Assembly: GCA_028869005.1 (NCBI GenBank)
Contig: JAGWTJ010000005.1
Span: 1 to 37,512 of the forward strand
Reading direction: 5' to 3'
DNA: 37,512 nt
Source of the DNA: Burkholderiales bacterium
GTDB taxonomy: Bacteria > Pseudomonadota > Gammaproteobacteria > Burkholderiales > Burkholderiaceae_C
Under the pieces are notes generated by a model, which was given only the letters and a program-made list of their open reading frames with translations, ran no database searches and had not been told where the DNA came from. Numbering within the stretch: position 1 is the first letter of the stretch; each line of letters begins with the position of its first letter. Of this stretch, positions 11,601-17,997 are shown piece after piece. The position numbers and the translations under genes were made by a program.

Positions 11601-11714
11601 CGGAAACAGCGCCACCGGCAATTGCAGCGCGGCGACGATGCCGCCGAGCGCCAGCACGAGGAACAGGAACAGGATCGAGCGGCGATGCGTCTGCGTCCAC
11701 AGGCCGAAGTTCAT
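8664..11714 (-). CDS. RND-family efflux permease
   Basis: The 1016-aa inner-membrane proton antiporter is the energised part of a tripartite pump. It has the RND plan: first helix (RRSILFLFLVLALGGIVAALQ), large periplasmic porter loop, helices 2-6, and the whole unit repeated. Helix 4 carries the Asp pair D399-D400 in GLIIDDAIVMLEH, equivalent to the proton-relay aspartates of AcrB. The helix-10 motif reads GIVTEVAIFYFSE (Glu about 920), where drug-exporting HAE members have a lysine in AKNAI, so the relay is atypical. The gene overlaps the fusion-protein gene by 4 bp (ATGA) and has a CAGGAG site. The ORF track extends upstream to 13034, but MNFGLW at 11714 is the family-typical start. The substrate cannot be read from the sequence; it resembles metal/HME and multidrug/HAE branches about equally. 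Confidence 0.93.
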   Translation of the reverse strand: MNFGLWTQTHRRSILFLFLVLALGGIVAALQLPVALFPNVDFPRVQVSLEAGDQPARQMEMQVTRAVEEAVRRVPGVRDLRSNTSRGAADVSIDFAWGTDMASATLQVESAIAQIMPQLPAGTRLGVKRMDPTVFPIIAYSLTSPTLSPTALRDLAQLRLRPLLSGVDGVARVQVQGGAIEELRVAVDPARLHALDLSLDDVVRALAAQNVLAAVGRLEDRYKLDLVVSDAQLQDAAQIRQSVLRTGPAGVVRLEDVASVDDASAPQWTRVTADGRNAVLLSIYQQPGGNSVRIARDVKQRLAAMRAQLPAGVTVANWYDQSELVTASAASVRDAILIGVALAALVLLVFLRSAKVTLIAICVVPTVLAATVVLLYALGMSFNIMTLGGMAAAVGLIIDDAIVMLEHIMRRLRGAHGALRHRVTTAALEFFRPLVGSSASTVVIFLPLAFLSGVTGAFFKALSVTMASGLLISFVITWLAVPILADRFLGERDARRSDDGRLQQWVHTRYRSLLGRLLDHPTVALAGAAALLALGGYAFSHIGSGFMPAMDEGGFVLDYRSAPGTALGETDRLLRQVEAIVRATPEVDTYSRRTGTQLGGGVTEANQGDFFIRLESGPRRPVAEVMSDLRARIERDVPGLSVEMAQLMEDLIGDLTAVPQPVDVKIYADDPARLPALARKVATRIAAVGGIVDVRDGIDPAGDALLIHVDRVKAALEGMDPDAVTRALGTYLGGSVATQLTTDLKTIGVRVGVPAALRRSEDDLARLRLRAPDGHLFPLNRVARFERVSGEPQIRRENLQQMIAVTARIEGRDLGSTVRDVKAALNEPGLLGAGAYYELGGLYRQQQIAFRGMAMVFAAATALVFFLLLFMYESMRLAAAILATALLAVSAVFAGLWASAIELNITAMMGMTMIIGIVTEVAIFYFSEQQELARSASWRSSLIEAGVNRMRPIAMTTIAAILTLLPLAFALGQGAQMQQPLAVAIISGLAVQLPLVLLVMPVLFDLLHRARPRRNA

Positions 11715-12814
11715 CGCGCCCGCTCCTGCTGCTGCACCTGCTCGCGCACCCGCATGCCATCCTGCAGCTCGTAGTTGCCGAGCACGACGAGCGGCAGCGC
11801 CGCGTCGAGGGCGCCGTCGATGGCGACCTGCTCGCCCGTTTGCTGCTGCTGCGTGACGGCCACGCGGCGCGCCTTGCCGCCGGCGACCTGGAAGACGTGA
11901 TCGCCTTGCGCATCGGCCAGCACCGCCTGGCGCGGCACCACCCAGGCCTCGCGCCGGCCGACGTGGATCGTCACCCGCACCCGCATGCCCGGCACCAGCG
12001 TGCTCGTGTGCGCGGGCAGTGCAGCCACCGCCATCACGAGCCGCGTCCTGGCGTCGACCAGGCCCTGGATCTGCGTGAGCGTGGCGGGCACGGACTGCGC
12101 GCCGGCGTCGAGCGGCCGGACGTCGACCGTCATGCCGGGGCGCACGAGCCGGCTGTCGTCGGGCTCGATGCCGAGCTGCACCTGCATCGCGTCGACATGG
12201 CCGAGCTGCAGCAGGCTGGCGCCGGGCTGCACGCGATCGCCCTGCGCCACGGCGATCGAGGTCACGACGCCGTCGAAGGGCGCGAGCACGGTCGCGCTGC
12301 CCAGATTGCCGCCCAGTTCGATCTGCGCGTCGAGACTGGCCTGGGCATCCTGCAGTTGCCGGCTGGCGGCGTCGACCTGCGAGCGCGTGGCCAGCTGCAG
12401 TGCCAGCAGCCGCTCGGTGCGCTGGAGCTCGCTTTGCGCAAAGCGCACGGCGTTGGCGGCCTGGCTGTAGGCCAGTCGCGAAGCCGGGTCGCTCGCCAGC
12501 GTCGCCAGCGTCGCGCCCTTGCGCACACGCTGGCCCGGCGTGACCCGCAGTTGCGCGACCTGGCCGGCGCGCGCGAAGCCCACAGCCTCGATCCTGCCTG
12601 TCAGCACTTCGCCGTAGGCGACGAGATCGATCGGCAGCGACTGCCGGCTCAAGCGCTCGGTCTGCACCAGCGCGCTGACGGACGCCGCGGCACTCGACGG
12701 GTCGGCCGCCGCGCCGTCGGCTGCCGCACGCCGCGCCACGGCCCAGCCGACGGCGACGACGATGAGCAAGGCGGCGATGGCGGCGACGGCCGCGCCGGTT
12801 CGGGTCCGGGTCAT
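11711..12814 (-). CDS. RND pump membrane-fusion (periplasmic adaptor) protein
   Basis: The 367-aa adaptor has an N-terminal signal/anchor helix (AAVAAIAALLIVVAVGWAV), a split lipoyl domain (EAVGFARAGQVAQLRV and VLAPFDGVVTSIAVAQGD), an alpha-hairpin between the halves (about 100-160), a beta-barrel, and a C-terminal membrane-proximal domain (VVPRQAVLADAQGDHVF). It bridges the permease and the outer-membrane factor. An upstream ATG at 12832 overlaps the stop of the preceding gene (ATGA). The ATG at 12814 has an AAGGAG site nine bases upstream, lying inside that extension, so it is preferred. Its stop overlaps the permease start by 4 bp. No metal-binding His/Met cluster typical of CusB is evident, which weakens a copper/silver assignment. 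Confidence 0.92.
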   Translation of the reverse strand: MTRTRTGAAVAAIAALLIVVAVGWAVARRAAADGAAADPSSAAASVSALVQTERLSRQSLPIDLVAYGEVLTGRIEAVGFARAGQVAQLRVTPGQRVRKGATLATLASDPASRLAYSQAANAVRFAQSELQRTERLLALQLATRSQVDAASRQLQDAQASLDAQIELGGNLGSATVLAPFDGVVTSIAVAQGDRVQPGASLLQLGHVDAMQVQLGIEPDDSRLVRPGMTVDVRPLDAGAQSVPATLTQIQGLVDARTRLVMAVAALPAHTSTLVPGMRVRVTIHVGRREAWVVPRQAVLADAQGDHVFQVAGGKARRVAVTQQQQTGEQVAIDGALDAALPLVVLGNYELQDGMRVREQVQQQERAR

Positions 12815-12828
12815 GCCCAGGGTCTCCT

Positions 12829-14181
12829 TCATTCGGGCTCGAGCGGCAACGCGCCGCCGACGAGCGTCTGCAAGGCCACGCGCTGCAGCGCGATCGCCTG
12901 CTCGAGCTGGATCTGCTCGAGCTGCTTGGCCAGCAGCGAGGCCTGCAGCGCGACATCGGCCGAGGCGTCGATCCGGCGCTCGCGCAGCGCGGCATCGGCC
13001 TTGGCGGCGGCCTGCGACAGCTCGGCCATCGCACGGTTCACGTCGCGCAACTGCGCGGCGTTGATGCGCTCTTCGGCGAGGATGCGGTGCACATCGCCCG
13101 CGGCGGCGTCGAGCCGGGCGCGGTAGTCCTGGTAGAGCCTGTCGCGCGTCGCCTCCTCGATCGCGATCGGGCCGCGCGCGCCGCCGAACAGCGGCAGTCC
13201 GAGCGTGACGCCCAAGCCGATCGTGTTCAGGCCGGCAGTGTCGCGGGCGCGCGTGAAACCGATGGTGAAGGTCGGAAACTGCGAGCGGATCGCGGCGCGC
13301 AAGCGTTGGTCCTCGGCGCGGTAGCCGGTTTGCAGCGCCAGCAGATCGGGCCGACGGCGCGGCAGTTGCGGCAGCAGCGCCAGCAGGCCGGGCTCGTCGA
13401 GCGCGCGCAGCGCGGTGCTTCCCCTGAGCGGCACCACCGCCGACGGCGCGAGCCCGAGCAGCGCGTTCAGCTCGTGGCGATTGGCGTTGCGCTGGCGCTC
13501 GAGGTCGCGCAGCTGCCGCTCGATGTCCTGCAGCGCCACCAGGTGCGGCGTGACGGCGTCGAGCGTGAGCAGCCCTTCGGCGAGCGCGGCCTGCGCACGC
13601 TGCCAGCGCTGGGCAAACAGCGCCTGGTTGGCGGCGAGCACGTCGTGCAGCCGCTGCTGCGCCAGCAGACGCACATGCAGCGAGCGCGCCCTGGCCACCA
13701 CCTGCCACTCCTGCCACAGCAGTTGCAGGTCGGTCTTGCGCGCATCGAGCCGGCCGGTCTCGCGGTCGAACGAATGGCGCAGCAGCGCATTGATGTCCTC
13801 GCTCAGGCCGAGGTTGAAGGCGCTGGTCGTGCCGGGCTGACTGCTGCGCGGGACGTCGCGCGTCAGCGCCAGTTGCGGGTCGGGCAGCACGCCGGCGGCG
13901 AAGGCCTGCGCATGCGCGACCTTGGCATCGGCACGGGCCACGCGCAGCTCGGGGTTGTTGACCACCGCCAGCATCGCGACCTCGTCGCTGCCGAGGCCGC
14001 CGCGCGCGTCGAAGGGCTGCGCGGCCAGTTCGGGCAGCGCGATGAGGCTGCGGTCGACGACGATCGCCGCCGCTTCGGCCGGCAGGTCGGGCGCCGGCGG
14101 CAGCGGCTGTGCACGGTAGCTGGCGCAGCCGCCCAGCGCAGCCGCCAGGATCGACGCGGCGAGCCGCCTGCGCAGCGTCAT
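12829..14181 (-). CDS. TolC-family outer-membrane efflux lipoprotein
   Basis: The 450-aa protein has a short leader ending in a lipobox-like AALGGCAS, so it is probably lipid-anchored in the outer membrane like CusC/OprM. Two internally similar halves rich in long amphipathic helices follow (for example LLAQQRLHDVLAANQ and LAKQLEQIQLEQAIALQR), the TolC barrel-and-tunnel fold. It provides the exit duct for the RND pump encoded next. The stop overlaps a possible adaptor start. An in-frame GTG at 14253 with an upstream GAGG could add 24 residues (MGRRDDGDG...), but that would bury the lipoprotein signal, so the ATG at 14181 is chosen. With the GTG start the gap to the dedA stop would be only 10 bp. 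Confidence 0.9.
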   Translation of the reverse strand: MTLRRRLAASILAAALGGCASYRAQPLPPAPDLPAEAAAIVVDRSLIALPELAAQPFDARGGLGSDEVAMLAVVNNPELRVARADAKVAHAQAFAAGVLPDPQLALTRDVPRSSQPGTTSAFNLGLSEDINALLRHSFDRETGRLDARKTDLQLLWQEWQVVARARSLHVRLLAQQRLHDVLAANQALFAQRWQRAQAALAEGLLTLDAVTPHLVALQDIERQLRDLERQRNANRHELNALLGLAPSAVVPLRGSTALRALDEPGLLALLPQLPRRRPDLLALQTGYRAEDQRLRAAIRSQFPTFTIGFTRARDTAGLNTIGLGVTLGLPLFGGARGPIAIEEATRDRLYQDYRARLDAAAGDVHRILAEERINAAQLRDVNRAMAELSQAAAKADAALRERRIDASADVALQASLLAKQLEQIQLEQAIALQRVALQTLVGGALPLEPE

Positions 14182-14263
14182 CGTCGTCACGGTGAGGCGC
14201 CACGGCAGGCGCGGCTGGCGCCATGCGCCGTCGCCGTCGTCGCGTCGCCCCACCGTGGATCCT

Positions 14264-14824
14264 CTAGCGCCGCTGGGCGCGAGCCCGGCGTGCGAGCAGC
14301 CAGGCGCCGCCGAACACCGCCGCGAGCAGGGCCAGTTCCCACAGCTCGTCGGCGTCGATCGCGGCCAGGGCGTGGCCCAGCAACTGGCCGCCGAAGTAGC
14401 CGGCAGCCGCGACCAGCCAGGCCCACAGCCATGCGCCGGCGAGGTTGAGCGCCAGGAAGCGCGACCAGGGCACGCTGCTCATGCCGACGGCGAAGGGCCC
14501 GGCCACGCGCAGCCCGTACAGGAAGCGGATCGACAGGACGAACGGCAGGTGCCAGCGCGCGAGCAGCGCGTCGACGCGCGCCGCGCGCGGCGCCAGCGCG
14601 GGAAAGCGTGCGAGCAGCGTCTTGCCGTACTTGCGGCCCAGTGAAAAGTAGAACTGGTCGCCGACGAAGCTGGCCAGCGCCGCGACCGCGACCACCGCCG
14701 GCAGCCACAGATGGCCGCGCGATGCCGCGGCGCCGGCGATCAGCAGCACCGATTCGCCTTCGAGGAAGGCGCCCAGGCCGACGGCAAGCAGGCCGTAGCT
14801 GTGGACCAGCGCCGCGATGTCCAT
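14264..14824 (-). CDS. DedA-family membrane protein
   Basis: The 186-aa polytopic protein carries the family signature SIRFLYGLRVAGPFAVGM followed by FLALNLAGAWLW, and an N-terminal FLEGESVLLIAG re-entrant segment with the conserved acidic residues. DedA/VTT proteins include UptA-type undecaprenyl-phosphate flippases, and DedA members are needed for polymyxin resistance in Burkholderia and Enterobacteria. Whether this member moves C55-P is inference. An AAAGG site precedes the ATG. It sits 32 bp after the lipoprotein gene and just before the outer-membrane factor, within the long minus-strand operon. The longer ORF in the track (to 15376) runs through the lipoprotein gene in another frame and was not used. 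Confidence 0.9.
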   Translation of the reverse strand: MDIAALVHSYGLLAVGLGAFLEGESVLLIAGAAASRGHLWLPAVVAVAALASFVGDQFYFSLGRKYGKTLLARFPALAPRAARVDALLARWHLPFVLSIRFLYGLRVAGPFAVGMSSVPWSRFLALNLAGAWLWAWLVAAAGYFGGQLLGHALAAIDADELWELALLAAVFGGAWLLARRARAQRR

Positions 14825-14856
14825 CGACTTGCCTTTGCGTGCGATGCGGGGGAAGC

Positions 14857-15318
14857 TCAGGCCTTGCCTTGCAGCGCGTCGAAGGTCCCGAGCAGCGCCG
14901 CCAGCGCCGCCTTGCAGTCGGCCTGGGTCGGCGCATCGGCGCGCAACGCTTTCAAGGCGCGGTCGATGGCCTTGTCGAGCACATGCCAGTCGTCGGCCGC
15001 GCGCGGCTTGAGGCCGGCCTCGGCCGAATCCCAGGCCAGTTCCAGCGCCTTGATGCGCGTCTTCGCCGCCGGCAGTTGGCCCTGGTCGACCAGCGCCGCC
15101 ACGTCGGCGGCGATGCCGCGAAAGGCACTCAGGTCGCCGAGCGGGCTCGCGGCCGTCGCGACGGCTGCGGCGTTGCCCGTGCCGGCGGTGATTGCCGCCT
15201 TGCCGGCCGGCGCCTGATCGGACGGCCGCGAGCAGCCGGCAGCCAGCGTCAGCAGCAGCGCGGCCCCGGTGGCCGCCGCGGCGCGCGCTGCGGTTTGGAT
15301 GGGGTGTCGAGTGTTCAA
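14857..15318 (-). CDS. Small predicted lipoprotein of unknown function
   Basis: The 153-aa protein has a signal peptide ending in lipobox LTLAAGC (Cys about 29), a low-complexity Ala/Gly spacer, then a helical domain ([69 protein letters not shown]). The helices suggest a four-helix bundle on the periplasmic side of a membrane. The start is TTG with an AAGGAG site eight bases upstream; no in-frame ATG fits. It lies 26 bp after the COG4705 gene. I recall similar short proteins beside COG4705 genes carrying a misleading 'histidine kinase' label; nothing here supports kinase activity. Function unknown. Confidence 0.8.
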   Translation of the reverse strand: MNTRHPIQTAARAAAATGAALLLTLAAGCSRPSDQAPAGKAAITAGTGNAAAVATAASPLGDLSAFRGIAADVAALVDQGQLPAAKTRIKALELAWDSAEAGLKPRAADDWHVLDKAIDRALKALRADAPTQADCKAALAALLGTFDALQGKA

Positions 15319-15344
15319 GATCTACTCCTTTGTAGGCTGCAGGC

Positions 15345-16199
15345 TCAATCGCCGCTCGTTTCGACCGGGCGCTCACGCGAGCCCGAGCCCGCGCCGAACT
15401 GCTCGACCGCCACCAGCAGCACGATCACCGACAGGAAGAGCGCGCTCGTCCACATCGCGCCCATGCCGAGGCCGCCGTAGCTGCGGTCCTGCGTCAGCAG
15501 GTCGCCCAGCGCGGCGCCCAGCGGCCGCGTCAGGATGTAGGCGATCCAGAACGTCGCCACCGCGTTGCCGCCCAGGCGCCAGACGCCGTAGGTGAGGGCG
15601 ATCAGCGCACCGAAGGCGACAGCGCCGCGCGCGAATCCGAGATGCAGCGCCTCGGTGGCCAGGTCGCCGGCGGCGGTGCCCAGCGCGAAGGTGCACAGGA
15701 TGGCGGCCCAGTAGAACGACTCGCGGCGCAGCGTCACGATGTCGTGGATCGACAGCGTGCGTTCGCTGCGGTACCAGACGACGAAGATCGCCGCCAGCAT
15801 GAGCGCGAACGCGCCGGTGCTCAGGTACAGGCTGACGCCCAGGCCGTCGGTCAGCAAGTCGGTGATCTGCGTGCCGACCACGCTCACCAGCACCACCGTC
15901 AGCCAGTACAGCCACGGCGTGTAGCGGCGCGTGCGCAGTTGCAGGGCGAGCGCCGCGGCGAGCAGCGCGGCCATCAGGCTGCGCGTCAGCGGCTGTCCGA
16001 GGCCGGCACCGACCGCCAAGTAATCGGCGCCGGTTTCGCCGACTGTCGTGCACAGGATCTTGACGATCCAGAAGCCGAGCGTGATGGCGGGGACCTTGAC
16101 GAGCCAGTCGGCGGTCGGGTCGGCACTGCGGCCGCTGTAGCCGTCGAGCGTCCGGTCGATCGTCCGGCCACTCGCCGTGGCCATGGGCAGCGTGTCCAT
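15345..16199 (-). CDS. COG4705-type integral membrane protein with four internal repeats
   Basis: The 284-aa protein is almost wholly hydrophobic, with about eight helices. It contains four copies of a repeat with invariant spacing W-x9-G-x4-D: W44/G54/D59, W99/G109/D114, W164/G174/D179, W218/G228/D233. Several copies continue as G(D/x)L. Four buried aspartates at equivalent places suggest a pseudo-symmetric ion- or metal-handling channel or carrier, but that is inference; the family is described only as an uncharacterised membrane-anchored protein. The ATG has a CAGGAG site six bases upstream. A box shared with the PepSY gene lies about 40-57 bp upstream. It is probably the first gene of the operon that continues through the RND pump to the two-component system. 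Confidence 0.85.
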   Translation of the reverse strand: MDTLPMATASGRTIDRTLDGYSGRSADPTADWLVKVPAITLGFWIVKILCTTVGETGADYLAVGAGLGQPLTRSLMAALLAAALALQLRTRRYTPWLYWLTVVLVSVVGTQITDLLTDGLGVSLYLSTGAFALMLAAIFVVWYRSERTLSIHDIVTLRRESFYWAAILCTFALGTAAGDLATEALHLGFARGAVAFGALIALTYGVWRLGGNAVATFWIAYILTRPLGAALGDLLTQDRSYGGLGMGAMWTSALFLSVIVLLVAVEQFGAGSGSRERPVETSGD

Positions 16200-16236
16200 G
16201 CATGCTCCTGAAGTCGGTTGGGAACGCGGACGCAGT

Positions 16237-16256
16237 CTTGCGGTCCCGACTTAGGC
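16237..16256 (-). promoter_or_regulatory. Candidate operator upstream of COG4705 gene
   Basis: The plus-strand text CTTGCGGTCCCGACTTAGGC matches CTTACGCGGGTCGACTTAGC upstream of the PepSY gene: CTTRCG, 4-5 variable bases, then CGACTTAG. Both end 51-56 bp before their start codons and both genes read leftward. An inverted copy, AAGTCGG, lies at 16211-16217. CTTA-type half sites are typical of PmrA/QseB-class regulators, and such a regulator is encoded at 7958-8623. Binding is not shown. Confidence 0.45.
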
Positions 16257-16282
16257 CATGCATAGGCCCACCACGCGCGGCG

Positions 16283-16879
16283 CTATTCGCGCAGCCAGCC
16301 GCGCGCGATCAACGGCCAGAAGAGCCTGCGATGCAGTGCGCTGGTCAGGCGCAGCAGCGGCTCCAGATACCAGCGCGCGGCGGCGCTTGCCAGCCAGGCG
16401 CTGCACAGCGCCACGACGAAGGCGCCGGCCATGTCGAGGGGGAAATGCACGCCCAGATAGACGCGCGCCCAGGCCACCGGCAGGCCGAGCACGGCGAGCG
16501 CCGCGCCGGCCGCCCGCCAGCCCGGCCACAGCAGCCAGGCCAGCGCCACCGACCACCAGAAGGTCAGGTGGTTGCTCGGAAACGTCGCGTTGGCCGCGTG
16601 CGGGATCCACAGGTGGCCGAGGCCGATCACGAACGGCCGCGGCTGCGGCCAGGCCTTGCCGATGAGGTAGCTGACGAGCAGGCCGCTGAGCGCGGCGACG
16701 CTGGCGACCAGCATCGCCTTGCGCGCACTCGGGCCGCCGCGCAGCCAGAAAAAGGCGATCAGCAGCGGCACCGCGTAGACCAGGCGCACGGCGAAGAAGA
16801 TCGCCAGCGCCAGCATGAATGCGCCCGGAGCGGCGGACGCGTTGAGTTCGAGAAACAGTGCGTGGTTGATGGTGTCCAT
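16283..16879 (-). CDS. PAP2-family phosphatase, BcrC/undecaprenyl-diphosphatase-like
   Basis: The 198-aa membrane protein has the three PAP2 acid phosphatase motifs: GKAWPQPRPF (C1), FPSNHLTFWWSVAL (C2, catalytic His) and ARVYLGVHFPLDM (C3, nucleophilic His). It has about five helices, and its size matches BcrC-type enzymes that convert undecaprenyl diphosphate to the monophosphate carrier and confer bacitracin resistance. A lipid A or other lipid-phosphate phosphatase role is an alternative. The start MDTINHALFLELN at 16879 is typical of the subfamily; the track's extension to 16933 looks non-coding. It lies between the PepSY gene (63 bp upstream) and the COG4705 gene (83 bp downstream). Confidence 0.88.
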   Translation of the reverse strand: MDTINHALFLELNASAAPGAFMLALAIFFAVRLVYAVPLLIAFFWLRGGPSARKAMLVASVAALSGLLVSYLIGKAWPQPRPFVIGLGHLWIPHAANATFPSNHLTFWWSVALAWLLWPGWRAAGAALAVLGLPVAWARVYLGVHFPLDMAGAFVVALCSAWLASAAARWYLEPLLRLTSALHRRLFWPLIARGWLRE

Positions 16880-16942
16880 GCGGTGCGCGGGCCCGATCGG
16901 CGCCGGGCGGCCGCTGTGGCCGCCCTGGCGCAATGCCCGTTT

Positions 16943-17269
16943 TCAGCGTTCGCCGTCGCCATGATCGGCCTGGTCCTCGACGGAGGTGAGGACGGTTCCC
17001 TTGTCGGCATCGACCGTGACGTCGAAGACCTTGTCGCCGCTGACGACCTCGACCTCGTAGCGAGCTCCCTTCTTCGAGCGTTCGTATTCGGCCTTGGACG
17101 CCTTGCCGTTGGCGTGCTGCTCGGCGATCGAGACAGCCTGCGCGAGCGCTATTTTGGCGTCCTTGATCGCCAGCGCGTCGTTGGCCAGGCCGCCAGCGGC
17201 GGCCCAGGCGCCGAGCGCCACGGCGCAGGTGGCCACGGCGACGAGTGAGAGTCGGGTGCTGCGATGCAT
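16943..17269 (-). CDS. PepSY-domain periplasmic protein
   Basis: The 108-aa protein has a cleavable signal peptide (LSLVAVATCAVALGAWAAAG) and a single PepSY-like domain (ALAQAVSIAEQHANGKASKAEY ... RYEVEVVSGDKVFDVTVDADKGTV). Single-domain PepSY proteins are exported, often paired with QseBC/PmrAB-like two-component systems, and are thought to modulate peptidases or envelope sensing; the molecular role is poorly known. GGAAG precedes the ATG. Its upstream region carries the same box as the COG4705 gene, implying common control. Confidence 0.88.
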   Translation of the reverse strand: MHRSTRLSLVAVATCAVALGAWAAAGGLANDALAIKDAKIALAQAVSIAEQHANGKASKAEYERSKKGARYEVEVVSGDKVFDVTVDADKGTVLTSVEDQADHGDGER

Positions 17270-17310
17270 GATGAACTTCCGGTGGCGCGCAGGAATTTGC
17301 GCCGCTCCAC

Positions 17311-17330
17311 CTTACGCGGGTCGACTTAGC
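17311..17330 (-). promoter_or_regulatory. Candidate operator upstream of PepSY gene
   Basis: CTTACGCGGGTCGACTTAGC contains two CTTA half sites 14 bp apart and is the second copy of the box found before the COG4705 gene. It lies 42-61 bp upstream of the PepSY start codon. It is a candidate site for the response regulator of the cluster (inference). Confidence 0.45.
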
Positions 17331-17423
17331 CGGCACTGAGCGCCGTCGGCGCCGCCAGCGCGAAGGGCCGGGCCGGGGCGTGCCGGAGATCCGGCGACAG
17401 CCGTACCTCGACCCGTCGCATGA

Positions 17424-17429
17424 CAGAAT
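17424..17429 (+). promoter_or_regulatory. Candidate -10 hexamer (CAGAAT), GNAT gene
   Basis: CAGAAT ends 10 nt before the ATG at 17440. Transcription would begin within a few bases of the start codon. No clear -35 is seen. Confidence 0.35.
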
Positions 17430-17439
17430 CACCTTGCAC

Positions 17440-17943
17440 ATGAGCAGTCCAACGGGCACCGGCGCACCGCGGCGCCGCCAGACAATGGTGGCGCGCGTGA
17501 TGCGCCGCGAGGTCGACGGCGATCCGCAGGTGCGCGCGCCGACTCCGGGCGACGCGCCGGCGATCGCCGAACTGATGCTCGCCGCCTATCGCGGCACCAT
17601 CGACGACGAGGGCGAAACGCCGGAGGAGACGCTCGACGTCGTGCGTCGCCTGTTCGCCGGCGAGTTCGGCGTCGTGCTGTGGAACATCTCCGAGGTCACG
17701 GTGCGCGCCGGACGCTTGGCCGCCGCGACCATCTGCACGGTGTGGCAGGGCCGGCCCTTCGTCGCGTTCATGGTGACCGCGCCCGAGTTCAAACGGCAGG
17801 GCCTGGCGCGCGCCGGTCTGACGCGCGCGATCAATCGGCTCGCCGCGGCCGGCGATCCCCTGCTGCGGCTCGTCGTGACGGCCGGCAACACGCAGGCCGA
17901 GACGCTGTACGCGAGCCTGGGCTTTGTCGCCGAGGAGGGCTGA
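17440..17943 (+). CDS. GNAT-family N-acetyltransferase
   Basis: The protein is about 167 aa. It has a GNAT fold with the acetyl-CoA pyrophosphate-binding loop FKRQGLARAGLTRAI, a preceding beta-strand (RPFVAFMVTAPEF) and a typical C-terminal LRLVVTAGNTQAETLYASLGF. It transfers acetyl from acetyl-CoA to an amine substrate that cannot be deduced. In-frame starts exist at 17380, 17440 and 17485. The ATG at 17440 is chosen because a -10-like CAGAAT sits just before it; there is no good Shine-Dalgarno. It diverges from the PepSY gene and lies 54 bp upstream of yqgE. Confidence 0.82.
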   Translation: MSSPTGTGAPRRRQTMVARVMRREVDGDPQVRAPTPGDAPAIAELMLAAYRGTIDDEGETPEETLDVVRRLFAGEFGVVLWNISEVTVRAGRLAAATICTVWQGRPFVAFMVTAPEFKRQGLARAGLTRAINRLAAAGDPLLRLVVTAGNTQAETLYASLGFVAEEG

Positions 17944-17984
17944 GCCGGCGCACGCCCGTGCCCCTCGGTGCGGCGACTGCGGAA

Positions 17985-17990
17985 TAAAAT
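17985..17990 (+). promoter_or_regulatory. Candidate -10 hexamer (TAAAAT), yqgE operon
   Basis: TAAAAT is followed by GTCGCGC and then ATG at 17998, so the transcript for the yqgE-pyr operon may start at or next to the start codon. The hexamer overlaps an alternative ATG at 17989. Confidence 0.45.
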
Positions 17991-17997
17991 GTCGCGC

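Noticed and set aside
8625-11774. 1049-aa plus-strand ORF opposite the RND permease gene
   Set aside because: It is Arg/His/Gln-rich with no recognisable domain and mirrors the codons of the permease; long antisense ORFs are common at this GC content.
9808-11913. 701-aa minus-strand ORF in another frame of the RND/adaptor region
   Set aside because: It overlaps the permease in a different frame on the same strand, is Arg/Ala-rich and has no motifs.
14857-15318. Labelling the small lipoprotein a histidine kinase, as I recall for similar proteins
   Set aside because: There is no HisKA or HATPase motif and the protein is only 153 aa with a lipobox.
16251-16270. TAGGCCATGCATAGGCC as a second palindromic operator
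   Set aside because: The symmetry is short and broken, and there is no second copy near the PepSY gene to support it.
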